Of a stretch of 64,000 nt of DNA, positions 26,861-35,545 are shown piece after piece. Within the stretch, counting starts at the first letter, position 1, and each line of letters starts with the position of its first letter. Position numbers and translations under genes: made by a program. The DNA comes from Thalassotalea mangrovi (GTDB taxonomy: Bacteria > Pseudomonadota > Gammaproteobacteria > Enterobacterales > Alteromonadaceae): positions 62,001 to 126,000 of the forward strand of contig NZ_SWDB01000021.1 of assembly GCF_005116735.1 (NCBI RefSeq). Direction: 5' to 3'. The notes beneath the pieces are model-generated. The model made no database searches. It was given only the letters and a program-made list of their open reading frames with translations, and was not told the origin of the DNA.

Positions 26861-29444
26861 TTTGCATTCGCTTCTTGGTTTTGTTGGTTGCCTGGGCGTT
26901 CTGTGGATCGTCAGGCCAGAAATGTTTGGGATATCGGCCCTTCATTTCTTTTTGTACTTCGCGATAACTTCCCTGCCAGAAGCCAGCCAGATCCTGAGTG
27001 ACCTGTATCGGTCTTCCAGCTGGCGATAATAGCTCCAGGGTGACAGCGACTTGACCATTGGCGACGGTCGGAGATTCAGTCAGTCCGTAGACTTCCTGCA
27101 TGGGTAATGACACTTTGGGGGGCTGGTCAATGGTATAGTGTAAACGCCGTCGGTTACCTGTGGCACTACTATAATATTGCGGTGCCCATTCCTGCAAGAC
27201 CGTTTGCTGCTGATAACTCAGACTATTCCACAATATGTCCGTAATATTTAGCGCCTTGAGCGCTTTCACATTACGAACATCATGTAGATAAGGTCCTAAC
27301 CAATCCGCTAACGACGTAATTAACGCCTCCTCGCTCCAATCGGGTAACTCCAGGCTATCCAGGGTCAATGTCCGACTAGCCAGCCAGCGACTGCGCGCCA
27401 GAAGCTCATTGGCAGAATCGGAAAACTGTAATATCGCTAATCCCTTCTTCTCGATATGTTCACACCACATCTCCACCAGGGTATCGGCACTGATTAAATC
27501 TGGCGCATCTTCACGTGCCAATACCAGCTGTTCAATACAGACCTGACGCTCGGCGCTGATTTTCTGACGTTGTTCATCAAACTGCAACTTTACTTTTGTA
27601 ATAATATGTTCGGCAAAATAGGTTTCAATCTGTTGTTTTGAAATTGCTGCACTGAGGCGAACTTCCTGAGCGGTGCCATGAAGGTTGGCAATAGCTAAAA
27701 ATGCTTCACCGACAAATTTATCCTGGGGGTGCAGCCTCGCGCCTTTGCCATTCGCGCATAAATATCCCTGCCCCTGTGGCCGACGACCGGCAATGCGTTC
27801 AGGATAGGCCAAGGCGATTAACACACCGAGATAATCGAACGGCAGTTTATCATCGGCTAACATCAACGAATCAAAGCTTAACTTCCTCGCTAGTTGTTTC
27901 GCCTGAGCCAGTATTCGTTGTTTAATGGCCTGATTAGGTTTGTTATCTGAGTATTGCCTGGCAACTAAATGATGAACTCTAAGTGCTAGGTCGCTGTCAT
28001 AAAATTCCCGGTTATATGGCAGCAAATCCCGCTCTTCTAATAATGCCGCTACCAGGCACGCCAAATCAGTCAGGTGATCGACGCCTTCATGATCTTCAAT
28101 ATACTTAGCCCGCAGCAACATATGAGCAAATCGAGGATGTGCCGCAAACGCGCTGACCGCTTTACCATGAGGGGTTAACTGGCGTTTTTCGTTAACGATA
28201 TCCAGTTGCTCCAGGGTATGCCAGTTGCGAGATTCGGTAACCTCGTCCGGGCAGTCGAGAAATGGCAATTGCTTAAATTCGTGGGCTCCCCAGGTAGCAA
28301 CTTCCATGGTTGCGGGCAATAAATCCAATTGCAGGATATCGGGAGGGCTCTGTTCGGGTCGCCGAGCGAATTCTTCATTACCATATAAGCGAATCGCTTT
28401 ACCCGGCCCGGTGCGGCCGGCGCGACCACTACGCTGAATGGCTGACGATTTAGCGACAGGCTGACGCCTTAATTCATTGCTCAGGGTATCTTGATTAAAG
28501 CTGGCCATATTTGCCAACCCAGAATCTATTACCAGGGAAATACCATCGATGGTGATTGACGTCTCGGCAATATTGGTCGCCAACACAATTTTTCGTAGTC
28601 CTTCTCCTGGCGTTTTAATGGCCTGTTGTTGCGCCTGCATGGATAAATCACTATACAATGGCAAAACGTCGATGGCGTCTAACTTTTGACTGCTAATAAA
28701 CTCTTCAAGATGCGCCTGCAAAAAGCGGATATCTCCGGCTCCAGGCAGGAACACCAGGATAGAACCGGTTTCCGTTAACAAAGCATTTTTTGCGACGGCT
28801 AATGCATGTTGGCGAAAATCAAATCCCGGTTTTAGCGGTTGATAGTCAATGTCAACTGGATAACTTCTCCCGGGGCTACTCAGGGTAATGGCGTCTGGCA
28901 ACGCACGCTGCAGATCCTCCACATCCAGGGTTGCCGACATGATCAGCATGATTAGATCATCTCTGAGAGCCTGCTGGCTGTCACGGCTTAACGCAAAGGC
29001 CAAATCCGCATGCAGATTACGCTCATGGAATTCATCAAAAATGACCATGGCGACCCCTTCAAGCTCAGGATCGTGCTGCAACATGCGAGCCAAGATCCCT
29101 TCAGTTACCACCTGCAGCCGGGTATTTTTCCCCACTTTTGATTCATTGCGAATGCGATAACCGACGGTTTCACCGACCGATTCGCCCAGTTGCCTGGCCA
29201 GGCGCATGGCTACTGACTTTGCCGCCAGCCTTCTGGGTTGCAACATAATGATAGTGCCATCCAGCGAGGCCGCTCGATCTTGTTGTTGTTGCAATAACCA
29301 CAAAGGTAATTGTGTGGATTTACCTGCCCCGGGAGGCGCACTCAGCAAGATGGTGTTATGGCTGGCAAGCGCGGCAATAAACTCCGGCTTTATCGAATCA
29401 ATGGGTAGATCAGGTACTGGTGATTGGTATGAATCAAAGGTCAA
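26850..29444 (-). CDS. hrpB: HrpB, DEAH-box ATP-dependent helicase
   Basis: An 864-residue superfamily 2 helicase. Walker A SAPPGAGKSTQLPLWLL lies near residue 35, Walker B/DEFH in IFDEFHERNLHADL, SAT in IMSATLD, motif V TNIAETSITIDGI and motif VI QRSGRAGRTGPGKAIRLY. An HA2 domain and the HrpB-specific C-terminal region (KVSLPMQEVYGL) follow. The physiological RNA or DNA target is unknown. The start is TTG, since an in-frame TAG lies two codons upstream and no other start precedes the Walker A. It is the first gene of the hrpB-mrcB pair. Confidence 0.95.
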   Translation of the reverse strand: MTFDSYQSPVPDLPIDSIKPEFIAALASHNTILLSAPPGAGKSTQLPLWLLQQQQDRAASLDGTIIMLQPRRLAAKSVAMRLARQLGESVGETVGYRIRNESKVGKNTRLQVVTEGILARMLQHDPELEGVAMVIFDEFHERNLHADLAFALSRDSQQALRDDLIMLIMSATLDVEDLQRALPDAITLSSPGRSYPVDIDYQPLKPGFDFRQHALAVAKNALLTETGSILVFLPGAGDIRFLQAHLEEFISSQKLDAIDVLPLYSDLSMQAQQQAIKTPGEGLRKIVLATNIAETSITIDGISLVIDSGLANMASFNQDTLSNELRRQPVAKSSAIQRSGRAGRTGPGKAIRLYGNEEFARRPEQSPPDILQLDLLPATMEVATWGAHEFKQLPFLDCPDEVTESRNWHTLEQLDIVNEKRQLTPHGKAVSAFAAHPRFAHMLLRAKYIEDHEGVDHLTDLACLVAALLEERDLLPYNREFYDSDLALRVHHLVARQYSDNKPNQAIKQRILAQAKQLARKLSFDSLMLADDKLPFDYLGVLIALAYPERIAGRRPQGQGYLCANGKGARLHPQDKFVGEAFLAIANLHGTAQEVRLSAAISKQQIETYFAEHIITKVKLQFDEQRQKISAERQVCIEQLVLAREDAPDLISADTLVEMWCEHIEKKGLAILQFSDSANELLARSRWLASRTLTLDSLELPDWSEEALITSLADWLGPYLHDVRNVKALKALNITDILWNSLSYQQQTVLQEWAPQYYSSATGNRRRLHYTIDQPPKVSLPMQEVYGLTESPTVANGQVAVTLELLSPAGRPIQVTQDLAGFWQGSYREVQKEMKGRYPKHFWPDDPQNAQATNKTKKRMQNER

Positions 29445-29557
29445 TGGCTACTCGGTAATCTGGATAGATTAAGGTCGAAATTACTTTGCGAATTTATACC
29501 ATAAAACCACCCTCAATCTGAAATTATTCACCGACGCTAACAACCCTCTATCGCAAT

Positions 29558-29614
29558 AAAAAATCAAGGGGTCAGGGTTGTTGAATTTCAACAACCCTGA
29601 CCCCTTGATTTTTT
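29558..29614. repeat. Perfect long palindrome (REP-like), probable bidirectional terminator
   Basis: Two perfect 28-nt arms (29558-29585 and 29587-29614) surround a single T. The core is GGGGTCAGGGTTGTTGAA. It has A6 on the left and T7 on the right, so the folded RNA ends in a U-run on either strand. It sits 16 nt beyond the end of the outer-membrane channel gene. The GGGGTCAG core resembles REP sequences linked to Y1 (RAYT) transposases in other proteobacteria, which is inference from memory. Confidence 0.8.
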
Positions 29615-29630
29615 TCAATGATAAGGACGC

Positions 29631-30842
29631 TTAAAACGTCGCACCAACCCAGACCCATAGCTTATCAGTGTCGACTTTTTCGGTGGCTAGATCACCGCGT
29701 TCATAATTCGCATATTTGACGCCGACTGAAAAGTGATCACCAAACGCACGGGTATACTGAGCGTTATATTCTTTACCAAAGTCGTCAATCAGAGGCGCAG
29801 AATCATCGGCCTCAAAGTCATGATAGCCTACACTCCATTTACCGGAGAAAATACTGCCGCCTAAGGTTGCGTACCAGTCGTTTAACCCCTGGGCAGGCGT
29901 CGATAAGAACTGATCGGTAAAGCCGTTAAATTTGTGCAGGGTTGCTAATGGCGTCGCAAAACCCGCCTGACCGTCATCACTGCCAAGGGATTCGTAACCC
30001 AGTAAAAATGTCAGGACACTAAAATTAATACCTGCTTCGAGTAAATAATAATGAGGTTCAAATTCACCGGCTTCAGTATCTAAAGTTTGTTCGGCGTATT
30101 CGGCATTAATAACCCACTGTTGGCCTAATGCCTGAAGTTGTCCTTGATAACGAATACCATAGGTATCATTGTCATTGAGAATTCCCTCATCTTCCTCAAG
30201 CATGTAGGCATAACCAATCAAGGTACCAAAACCCGTATCCCAGGCAAGATTAACCAGGTGATCTTCGCTGTCGAGATCCTGTTCATCGGCAAAAATTCGG
30301 TTGCGCTGGTCGATATAGATATAGTTGACGGTGAAGCTGTCAAACAGTTCCCAGGCAAAGCTAAACGCATCGAATGTTTGTTTGTCCTGACGCCAGCCAA
30401 CACTGCCGACAAATCGTTGGTTATCCAGGTTTATCACCTGTCGGCCTAACCGGGCGGTAATGTTCTTGCTACTGAATTGCAGATACCCCTGATCTAATTC
30501 GGTCGTTTCCGGATCGGCGATTACCGAGTAATCCGGATTCATACCCAGGGTATCGTTATAATTATCGATACCAAAAACCGGTCTAGAGTCCTCGCCTTCT
30601 ACATACACAGAAAATCCTAAAATCTCTGGGGTGCGCAAACCTATTGTGGTGCGCAGGGTCAACGCTTCTGCATCGTTAAGCAGGTTATCCTGATCGACGG
30701 ATTCATAACGAAGACGAAAATCGGCCATAAACAGATCATTTTCGTCCTCTTCTGCCTGAATCAGAGGCGAAAACACCAGAAAAGAAGCAAGTAAAGGAGA
30801 AAGTGAATAATACGAAAACGGATGAGGTTTTACAGGATTCAT
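29631..30842 (-). CDS. Outer-membrane beta-barrel channel, alginate-export-like family
   Basis: A 403-residue protein with a signal peptide ending near FSPLIQA and a mature part of alternating amphipathic strands with many acidic and aromatic residues, ending in Phe (WVWVGATF) as Bam substrates do. The opening FRLRYESVDQDN, LTLRTTIGLRTPE and the LGRQVINLDNQRFVGSVGWRQDKQTFDA segment are those of the alginate-export/porin-like barrels (PF13372 type). It may pass small organic solutes. AGGTGG lies 8 nt before the ATG at 30842. It is divergent from thpR. Confidence 0.8.
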   Translation of the reverse strand: MNPVKPHPFSYYSLSPLLASFLVFSPLIQAEEDENDLFMADFRLRYESVDQDNLLNDAEALTLRTTIGLRTPEILGFSVYVEGEDSRPVFGIDNYNDTLGMNPDYSVIADPETTELDQGYLQFSSKNITARLGRQVINLDNQRFVGSVGWRQDKQTFDAFSFAWELFDSFTVNYIYIDQRNRIFADEQDLDSEDHLVNLAWDTGFGTLIGYAYMLEEDEGILNDNDTYGIRYQGQLQALGQQWVINAEYAEQTLDTEAGEFEPHYYLLEAGINFSVLTFLLGYESLGSDDGQAGFATPLATLHKFNGFTDQFLSTPAQGLNDWYATLGGSIFSGKWSVGYHDFEADDSAPLIDDFGKEYNAQYTRAFGDHFSVGVKYANYERGDLATEKVDTDKLWVWVGATF

Positions 30843-31017
30843 AACAACACCACCTGAAGAAAACTGCGTCAACTGTGACGAAATAAAAGGCCCAACGGCA
30901 AGAAAACCTGCTACAAGTATTGTTCAAGAATCGATAAAGACAAGAACTGACGGGCAATACAGGAAGCTGGGATGGTGTTTTTTCGACAAAAAGGCAGGTT
31001 TTCGGTAACCTGATATC

Positions 31018-31569
31018 ATGAGTAATATTGACCAAACACAGCAAAGTAAGCGCCTATTTTTTGCTCTACCGTTAACGTCAGAACAAAAATCGATTGTGCA
31101 AACCTGGCGCTCTGCGCATTTACCTTCTCTGCATAAGCCAGTCAATGCCAGTAATTTTCATCTGACCTTGCGTTACATTGGCAATTGCCCCGCTGATGCG
31201 CAGAACAAGCTGGAATTGGCCGCGGTGAATATCCGAAGCACGCCACTGCAATTAAACCTGGATATCATTGGTCATTTCAAAAAGCCGAAAGTTTTGTATC
31301 TCGGAACTAGCAAAGTGCCGGATTCACTGAAGATTTTGGCGCGCGACATCAGCGCGATGGTTGATAACACGCTGGCATTAAACCATCCCAGTGATAGCCA
31401 TAAATTTACGCCACACATCACTCTGGCTCGCAAGGTCATTAAGCCAATTTTCCCTTCACCTGCGACATTTAACCTCCCCCTGGCGATCAACAAATATTCC
31501 CTGTTTGAATCAGTGTCGACCGACAGCGGTGTAGTCTACAATGAGTTAAAATCATGGAGCCTTGGCTAA
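31018..31569 (+). CDS. thpR: RNA 2',3'-cyclic phosphodiesterase (ThpR/LigT)
   Basis: A 183-residue 2H phosphoesterase. The two HxTx-type motifs are HLTLRYIG (about residue 46) and HITLARK (about residue 135), each supplying a catalytic histidine. FFALPLTSEQKSIV is the usual start. It opens 2',3'-cyclic phosphates and can ligate tRNA halves in vitro. The stop codon TAA (31567-31569) is directly followed by TACCAATC, an end of the small inverted-repeat family. Confidence 0.9.
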   Translation: MSNIDQTQQSKRLFFALPLTSEQKSIVQTWRSAHLPSLHKPVNASNFHLTLRYIGNCPADAQNKLELAAVNIRSTPLQLNLDIIGHFKKPKVLYLGTSKVPDSLKILARDISAMVDNTLALNHPSDSHKFTPHITLARKVIKPIFPSPATFNLPLAINKYSLFESVSTDSGVVYNELKSWSLG

Positions 31570-31680
31570 TACCAATCAACATTAATTTCTGATCACTCAG
31601 CAAATTTTCGAAACGGTATATTTCTATAATTAATACATCGCATATGATTGATACAAAGCCGTGTAAATTAATTTGGTCGT
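31567..31680. mobile_element. Degenerate MITE-like element (copy D) after thpR
   Basis: TACCAATCAACATTAA starts directly after the thpR TAA. The next 85 nt are clearly similar to the reverse complement of 42400-42486 (the right half of element B), including CTCAGCAAATTTTCGAAA. A worn right end may be TTAATTTGGTCG near 31668-31679. The copy is truncated relative to the 262-bp element. Confidence 0.6.
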
Positions 31681-31755
31681 TTTTTATTTGCCCATTCGCA
31701 TTGGTTCTGCTGACACGGTAGAATCTCACCCAGTTTTTCCAGTTGAGAATGATTC

Positions 31756-32676
31756 ATGTCCCTATACCTGCAGCTTCTACTTGGCGCGATTCGTCCCCGT
31801 AGTTTATTTCTCCCCTGTAGTGCCATTATCTTAGGCAGCGGCCTTGCCGCATTTGAGGGATATGTGGATGGTGCGTTGTTTGCGAGTTTATTGTTTGTCA
31901 CTATGTTTGCGCAGATAATCGTAAACCTGGCGGGTGACTATCAACGTGCTTTTATTATTCATGCCCGCAATTCAGAACAATCGGGACAGGCAAACAAACA
32001 CCAGCAGCTGCAGGCAAGCATGCTAAAACTTATCCTTGGCTTATTTGTGCTGTTTTGTATCGCTATTGGTAGCCTGACCTTAACCAGTACGGGTGTGGCT
32101 CCCGTAAGCCTGACCTTACTGATCCTGTGTTGTTTGCTGTTGCTGTCAGTTTTACGCCATAAAACCCGAAGAGGATTACCTACCGATCGCTTTGGCCAGA
32201 TTTTATCGTTATTGGTCATGGCCCTGCTCAGCGCATCCCTGCCGTTTTTACTCAGCCATTACCTGTATACTGCCAGTTTGCAATCGATTGACCTATTAAT
32301 TGCCATTGCGGCGGGTTGCCTGGCGCTAATGACCTGGTTTAGCGAACAAATCATGTTACGGTTCGCAACACAAAATGTCTCTCAAATCGATGCTGATGCC
32401 ACACCACTGGTGCAATCACAACCGGCGATCAACAATTTACTCAATGCACAAATGATTTCATTAATCGTAGCCGTGTTGTTGACCCTGACCTTGATCATCA
32501 TTGCTCAGCTACCAATTCTGACTTTCGCATTTATTTTTGCGATTCCATCGCTGGCGGCAACCATTATCACCACTCGCCACCTTCCGGATTTTGACACCGC
32601 ACAAAGCCAGCTTACCAAAACCGGTATTGCCAGTTTTTCATACTGGGTGCTGTTTGTGATTGGGTTGATGTGGTGA
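31756..32676 (+). CDS. MenA/UbiA-superfamily membrane protein with altered active-site motifs
   Basis: A 306-residue protein with eight or nine membrane helices. Its start (LGAIRPRSLFLPCSAIILGSGLA) and helix pattern match 1,4-dihydroxy-2-naphthoate prenyltransferase (MenA). The first metal-binding motif, NLANDYGD..KGxD in MenA, reads NLAGDYQRAF here and lacks the Asn-Asp pair and the second Asp. The second motif region (GLGD, NNLRD) is replaced by LPTDRFGQ and TWFSEQIM. It may be a non-catalytic relative or use another chemistry. It is downstream of thpR and convergent with pepB. Confidence 0.6.
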   Translation: MSLYLQLLLGAIRPRSLFLPCSAIILGSGLAAFEGYVDGALFASLLFVTMFAQIIVNLAGDYQRAFIIHARNSEQSGQANKHQQLQASMLKLILGLFVLFCIAIGSLTLTSTGVAPVSLTLLILCCLLLLSVLRHKTRRGLPTDRFGQILSLLVMALLSASLPFLLSHYLYTASLQSIDLLIAIAAGCLALMTWFSEQIMLRFATQNVSQIDADATPLVQSQPAINNLLNAQMISLIVAVLLTLTLIIIAQLPILTFAFIFAIPSLAATIITTRHLPDFDTAQSQLTKTGIASFSYWVLFVIGLMW

Positions 32677-32677
32677 G

Positions 32678-32705
32678 CGAAACTAGCATCAAGATGCTAG
32701 TTTCG
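32678..32705 (+). terminator. Perfect 13-bp hairpin after the MenA-like gene
   Basis: CGAAACTAGCATC pairs exactly with GATGCTAGTTTCG across AA, starting 2 nt after the stop codon. No clear T-run follows. Confidence 0.6.
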
Positions 32706-32707
32706 TA

Positions 32708-32742
32708 GCTGTAAGCTGTAAGCTGTAAGCTTTAAGCGGTAT
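32708..32742. repeat. Heptad tandem repeat region
   Basis: Three identical GCTGTAA units (32708-32728), then GCTTTAA and GCGGTAT. This is the same heptamer type as at 7223-7291. TGATCTGACCCC follows, which shares TGACCCC with the palindrome at 29558-29614. Confidence 0.75.
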
Positions 32743-32760
32743 GATCTGACCCCGGTTATG

Positions 32761-32790
32761 CGAAGGCTGACTGTGAGTGTCAGCCTTCGT
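32761..32790. terminator. Hairpin between convergent MenA-like gene and pepB
   Basis: CGAAGGCTGAC pairs with GTCAGCCTTCG around a 7-nt loop, followed on the plus strand by TTTCTTGTTTCTTG. It probably ends transcripts from both sides. Confidence 0.6.
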
Positions 32791-32806
32791 TTCTTGTTTC
32801 TTGTTG

Positions 32807-34096
32807 CTAGAGAATCAAGCTGGTGATCGTCGCAATTCCACTACCGGTTGCGCCAGCGGCCCACATGCTATTGCTGCTCTCGTGGTAACAGGCGGCTAAA
32901 TCGATATGTAACCAGCCTTTACCGCCTGGATTTACAAATCGTGCCAGGAACCCTGCAGCATTGCTTGCGCCACCAGCACCGCCACCTTTTTGTGTGGTTG
33001 AGTTGGCCGTATCGGCAAACGCTGACGGACATTTACTTTGGTGGAATGCTTCCAGCGGCAATGGCCAGGCTGGATCATTAACTTCACCGGCGACAGCCAG
33101 CGCATTGGCAACCATATGTTTATCCATGGCGAACAAGGCATTGTATTCACCACCAGTAGCCAGCATCGCAGCGCCAGTCAGGGTCGCAGAATCAATGATC
33201 ATCTCAGGATTCATTTCACTGGCAGCGATCAGGCCATCAGCCAGTACCAGACGACCTTCCGCATCGGTATTGGCAATCTCAACAGTGGTGCCATTTTTAT
33301 AGGTCAGGATATCGCCAAGCTTGTAAGCATGGTCACTGACCATGTTTTCCGCACAGCACAGAATCAATTTAACGCGTTTTTTCAAACCCCATTGAATGGC
33401 AAGCGCTAATGCCCCGGCAGCGGTTGCAGCTCCGCCCATGTCACACTTCATCGAAAACATTCCAGCGCTGGGTTTAATCGAATAACCACCACTATCAAAG
33501 GTGATACCTTTACCCACTAACACCGCATAAACCGGAGTGTTGGCATCGCCACCTGGATTGTAGTCCACGGTCAACATCGCCGGCGGGTTTACGCTCCCTT
33601 TACCAACATTATAAATACCGGTCCAACCCTGATTTTCTAACTCGTCACCGATAATTGTATCGATGTGAATCGCTTCAGGCGCCAGGTTTTTTAAGTAATC
33701 GGCCGCCTGGTTCGCCAGAGAAACCGGCACCAGTTGTGATGGCGTCTGGTTAATCAAATCACGAGCCCAGGCATAAACCGCCTGTTTTTGCTGTAAACGG
33801 CTAACCGTATCGGCATCGCCACAAAACTGAACCGCTTCAAGTTTACCGACCTTAGTAAAGCCCTGCGCGAATGCCCACTGGGCATTTTCGCTCCAGTGGA
33901 CTCCCGCAAGCTGGGCAGTTTCCACCCCTAAGGATTCTACTTTTCGACCGGCCTGCTGAATTTCCCGTAAATCAGGATTCGATGGATCAGATACCCGCAC
34001 AAAAATTTTGTCATCTTTAATGACGATCGGGTTACTTTGTTGCCATCCTGAAAAATCGTTCTGTTGCGATAGCTCGATAATCGCTGTGTTACTCAT
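32807..34096 (-). CDS. pepB: PepB, M17 leucyl-type aminopeptidase
   Basis: A 429-residue cytoplasmic aminopeptidase. The M17 catalytic core is clear: VGKGITFDSGGYSIKP (Lys and Asp metal ligands), MKCDMGGAA, and the signature NTDAEGRLVLADGL. The length and the short N-terminal domain fit PepB (427 residues in E. coli) rather than PepA (about 500). It carries two Mn or Zn ions and removes N-terminal residues from peptides. AGGGAAAC precedes the ATG. It is divergent from sfsA. Confidence 0.93.
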   Translation of the reverse strand: MSNTAIIELSQQNDFSGWQQSNPIVIKDDKIFVRVSDPSNPDLREIQQAGRKVESLGVETAQLAGVHWSENAQWAFAQGFTKVGKLEAVQFCGDADTVSRLQQKQAVYAWARDLINQTPSQLVPVSLANQAADYLKNLAPEAIHIDTIIGDELENQGWTGIYNVGKGSVNPPAMLTVDYNPGGDANTPVYAVLVGKGITFDSGGYSIKPSAGMFSMKCDMGGAATAAGALALAIQWGLKKRVKLILCCAENMVSDHAYKLGDILTYKNGTTVEIANTDAEGRLVLADGLIAASEMNPEMIIDSATLTGAAMLATGGEYNALFAMDKHMVANALAVAGEVNDPAWPLPLEAFHQSKCPSAFADTANSTTQKGGGAGGASNAAGFLARFVNPGGKGWLHIDLAACYHESSNSMWAAGATGSGIATITSLIL

Positions 34097-34228
34097 AATC
34101 TGTTTCCCTATTTATAAAAGATGCCTACATTATAGGGTGACTTACCATACCTCTCGCAAGTCTTGTCGTTTTCATTGGTTATTTAACGTGTTAAATTTGC
34201 GCAACATTAATGAATAATCCCGCAGCCG

Positions 34229-34936
34229 ATGAAGTTTTCACCGCCATTGAAATCCGCCACTCTAATCAAGCGATATAAACGTTTCCTAGCCGATATTGAA
34301 TTAGATGATGGCAACGTACTGACGATTCACTGCCCCAATACCGGAGCAATGACCGGATGTGCCGACCCGGGTTTTAAGGTGTGGTACTCAACGTCAGCGA
34401 ATAAAAACCGAAAGTATCCGCAAACCTTTGAATTAGCGCAAAATAATCAAAATCACTGGATAGGAGTGAACACTGGCAACGCCAATAAGCTGGTGGTAGA
34501 AGCCATTAATGACGAGGTAATCAGTGAACTAACTGGTTATCAACACTGTCAAACAGAGGTGAAGTACGGTGAAGAAGGTTCCCGCATTGATGTAATGTTA
34601 ACCGGCCCGGGCCGGTCTGATTGTTACGTTGAAGTGAAATCGACCACCTTGCTTATCGAAGGAACGGGGTATTTTCCCGATGCAATCACGACTCGCGGCC
34701 AGAAACATATCCGCGAGTTAATGGCAGTAAAACGTCAGGGCAACCGCGCAATGCTGTTCTTTTGTGTGCAGCATACCGGCATCGAAAACGTCAGCGTTGC
34801 GGATTTTATCGATGCTGACTATGCCGCGTTATTAAAACAGGCAGTCGCCGCCGGGGTGGAAATTGTTTGTTACGGCTGTGATATCGACAATACGCAGATA
34901 AAGTTGGTAAAAAAGTTAAAATTTGCTTTACCTTAG
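34229..34936 (+). CDS. sfsA: SfsA, sugar fermentation stimulation family protein
   Basis: A 235-residue protein with the SfsA layout: an N-terminal OB-like part ([30 protein letters not shown]) and a nuclease-like C-terminal part ([40 protein letters not shown]). The E-V-K and D residues resemble a PD-(D/E)xK site, and DNA binding has been reported for the family. Its biological role is unsettled. It stands upstream of dksA, as in many gammaproteobacteria. The ATG lacks a strong binding site. Confidence 0.93.
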   Translation: MKFSPPLKSATLIKRYKRFLADIELDDGNVLTIHCPNTGAMTGCADPGFKVWYSTSANKNRKYPQTFELAQNNQNHWIGVNTGNANKLVVEAINDEVISELTGYQHCQTEVKYGEEGSRIDVMLTGPGRSDCYVEVKSTTLLIEGTGYFPDAITTRGQKHIRELMAVKRQGNRAMLFFCVQHTGIENVSVADFIDADYAALLKQAVAAGVEIVCYGCDIDNTQIKLVKKLKFALP

Positions 34937-35004
34937 GCTTGAACTGCAAACTTGGTGCCCTCATATAGCGATGCAATATCGTTGACAGTAATGAAATTCA
35001 GGCA

Positions 35005-35033
35005 TTGCCAGTGTTTCTACATTCTGTTATAGA
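35005..35033 (+). promoter_or_regulatory. Sigma-70 promoter of dksA
   Basis: TTGCCA (35005-35010) and TATAGA (35028-35033) are 17 nt apart. Transcription would begin near 35040, about 48 nt before dksA. Confidence 0.55.
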
Positions 35034-35087
35034 TACACAATTATTTTAAATCGCTCTACGAATGACGTTGTTTTTAGGAGATTCGGC

Positions 35088-35537
35088 ATGCCAACGAATA
35101 TAATGAATAATCCGACAGGCTTTTTAGCCAAAGCGGGCGTACAGCCTTACCAGGAATCGGCAGGCGAAGAATATATGAACCCGGCTCAGGAAGCGCACTT
35201 TCGCAAAATTCTTGAAGCCTGGCGTGCAGAGTTACGCAACAATGTTGACGGCACCGTAAGTCACATGAAAGATGAAGCTGCAAATTACCCGGACCCGGTT
35301 GACCGCGCAGCTCAGGAAGAAGAATTCAGTTTAGAATTACGCACTCGTGACCGTGAGCGAAAACTGATCAAAAAAATTGAAAAAACCTTACAGTTGATTG
35401 AAGACGGCGAGTTTGGTTTCTGCGATTCCTGCGGTATCGAAATCGGTATCAAGCGCCTGGAAGCGCGTCCAACGGCAGACCTTTGCATTGAATGTAAGAC
35501 TCTTGCTGAGATAAAAGAGCGTCAAATGGCAGGCTAA
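35088..35537 (+). CDS. dksA: DksA, RNA polymerase-binding transcription factor
   Basis: A 149-residue protein that acts with ppGpp in the secondary channel of RNA polymerase. The coiled-coil domain (about residues 30-108) has [11 protein letters not shown] at the tip, containing the two essential aspartates. The zinc finger has CDSC and CIEC ligands near residues 112-136. The C-terminal helix ends [14 protein letters not shown] lies 8 nt before the ATG. gluQ follows after 8 nt, the conserved dksA-gluQ pair. Confidence 0.98.
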   Translation: MPTNIMNNPTGFLAKAGVQPYQESAGEEYMNPAQEAHFRKILEAWRAELRNNVDGTVSHMKDEAANYPDPVDRAAQEEEFSLELRTRDRERKLIKKIEKTLQLIEDGEFGFCDSCGIEIGIKRLEARPTADLCIECKTLAEIKERQMAG

Positions 35538-35545
35538 CGTCTGAC

